This document shows, one piece after another, positions 63,548-64,000 of a stretch of 64,000 nt of DNA. The position numbers were made by a program, and so were the translations under genes. Numbering within the stretch: position 1 is the first letter of the stretch; each line of letters opens with the position of its first letter. The notes beneath the pieces are model-generated. The model was not told the origin of the DNA. It did not search any database and saw only the letters and a list, made by a program, of their open reading frames with translations. Source of the stretch: Trichosporon coremiiforme (taxonomy: Eukaryota; Basidiomycota; Tremellomycetes; Trichosporonales; Trichosporonaceae). The DNA lies in NCBI GenBank assembly GCA_039545355.1, contig BCJJ01000022.1:310001-374000 (forward strand). The letters run 5' to 3'.

Positions 63548-64000
63548 CTTGCATTCGATGATCGGTGTGTCGAAGGTGCTGAGTGGGATGGAGGAAGACA
63601 CACGTCGATAGACTTGGATCGTCGGAACGTCACAGCGCACGGACAACCTCCACCCTCCACCTCCACTTTATCTCTTGTCAGGCACATTCCTCCTCGTGGC
63701 CGTCCCTGGCTGCCCTGCATGCCCTGCGCTGAATCAGCTCTGGAGCTCGTGATCAGCCTGAATTCACCAATTATCACATTCCATCCAGGGCACGCAGAGA
63801 GGTGACTCACCACACCTGCCCTGTGAGTCCGATTGTGTGGCAGTCGAAACCGGTCTGAGTCCGTGGGTCAGTGGGACAAGAAAGCGACTGTGCATCGGGC
63901 CCCGATTTTGCGCGGATAGTGCAATGCATCAAGAAAGAGACAGCGCCCCGTGCCGGATGTATGTGATCTATTAACCTAGTGGAATAATATTTACAACAAG
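63548..64000. other. Right edge, no gene recognised
   Basis: About 450 bp upstream of the PLP enzyme. It should contain that gene's promoter. No coding exon is seen. Confidence 0.4.

Overview
The window is nuclear DNA from a GC-rich, intron-rich basidiomycete fungus. Most resolved introns are only 32-50 nt long, begin GTGAGT/GTAAGT-like, and carry a CTGAC/CTAAC branch site usually 6-9 nt from the 3' splice site. This architecture and the protein set fit a Tremellomycete yeast, and Trichosporonales (Trichosporon/Cutaneotrichosporon/Apiotrichum-like) is my best guess. I saw no rRNA, clear tRNA, transposon, CRISPR array or bacterial-style operon. Seventeen of the eighteen gene models below were rebuilt exon by exon with phase checks and keep one frame from ATG to stop. 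The exception is a short-chain dehydrogenase with a 1-nt frame break.

Left block (0.9-15.9 kb), compact. In order: a DUF1776 protein (-); a single-pass membrane protein of unknown function (+); a Rad60/Esc2/NIP45-type protein with SUMO-like domains (-); a small glutaredoxin-like protein (+); the U1 snRNP factor Prp40 (-); the dynactin actin-related protein Arp1 (-); two tandem paralogues of an unrecognised family with an internally duplicated 'FKLxGxPW' domain (+,+); and U1-70K (-).

Middle (15.9-43.5 kb), sparse. Only three genes stand in about 27 kb: a TEA/ATTS-domain transcription factor (+), an allantoate-permease-family MFS transporter (+) and an Sfp1-like C2H2 zinc-finger protein (-). 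They are separated by 3-7 kb gaps with no convincing coding sequence. Part of that DNA is probably promoter and long untranslated leader.

Right block (43.5-63.6 kb), compact again except for a 3 kb gap at 51-54 kb. In order: Elp5 of Elongator (-); the frame-broken dehydrogenase (-); a nucleoside hydrolase (+); an SRPK-type SR-protein kinase (-); the lariat debranching enzyme Dbr1 (+); a CLASP-N/TOG microtubule protein with a very long disordered tail (+); a second, intronless nucleoside hydrolase (-); and a PLP-dependent decarboxylase-like enzyme (-).

Functionally, four genes serve splicing or intron turnover (Prp40, U1-70K, SRPK, Dbr1), two act on the cytoskeleton (Arp1, CLASP), and three are plausible nitrogen/nucleoside scavenging genes (two hydrolases and the MFS permease). 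The least explained items are the tandem duplicated-domain family at 11.6-14.1 kb, the membrane protein at 3.3-4.3 kb, and the large gene-free spaces around the transcription factors.
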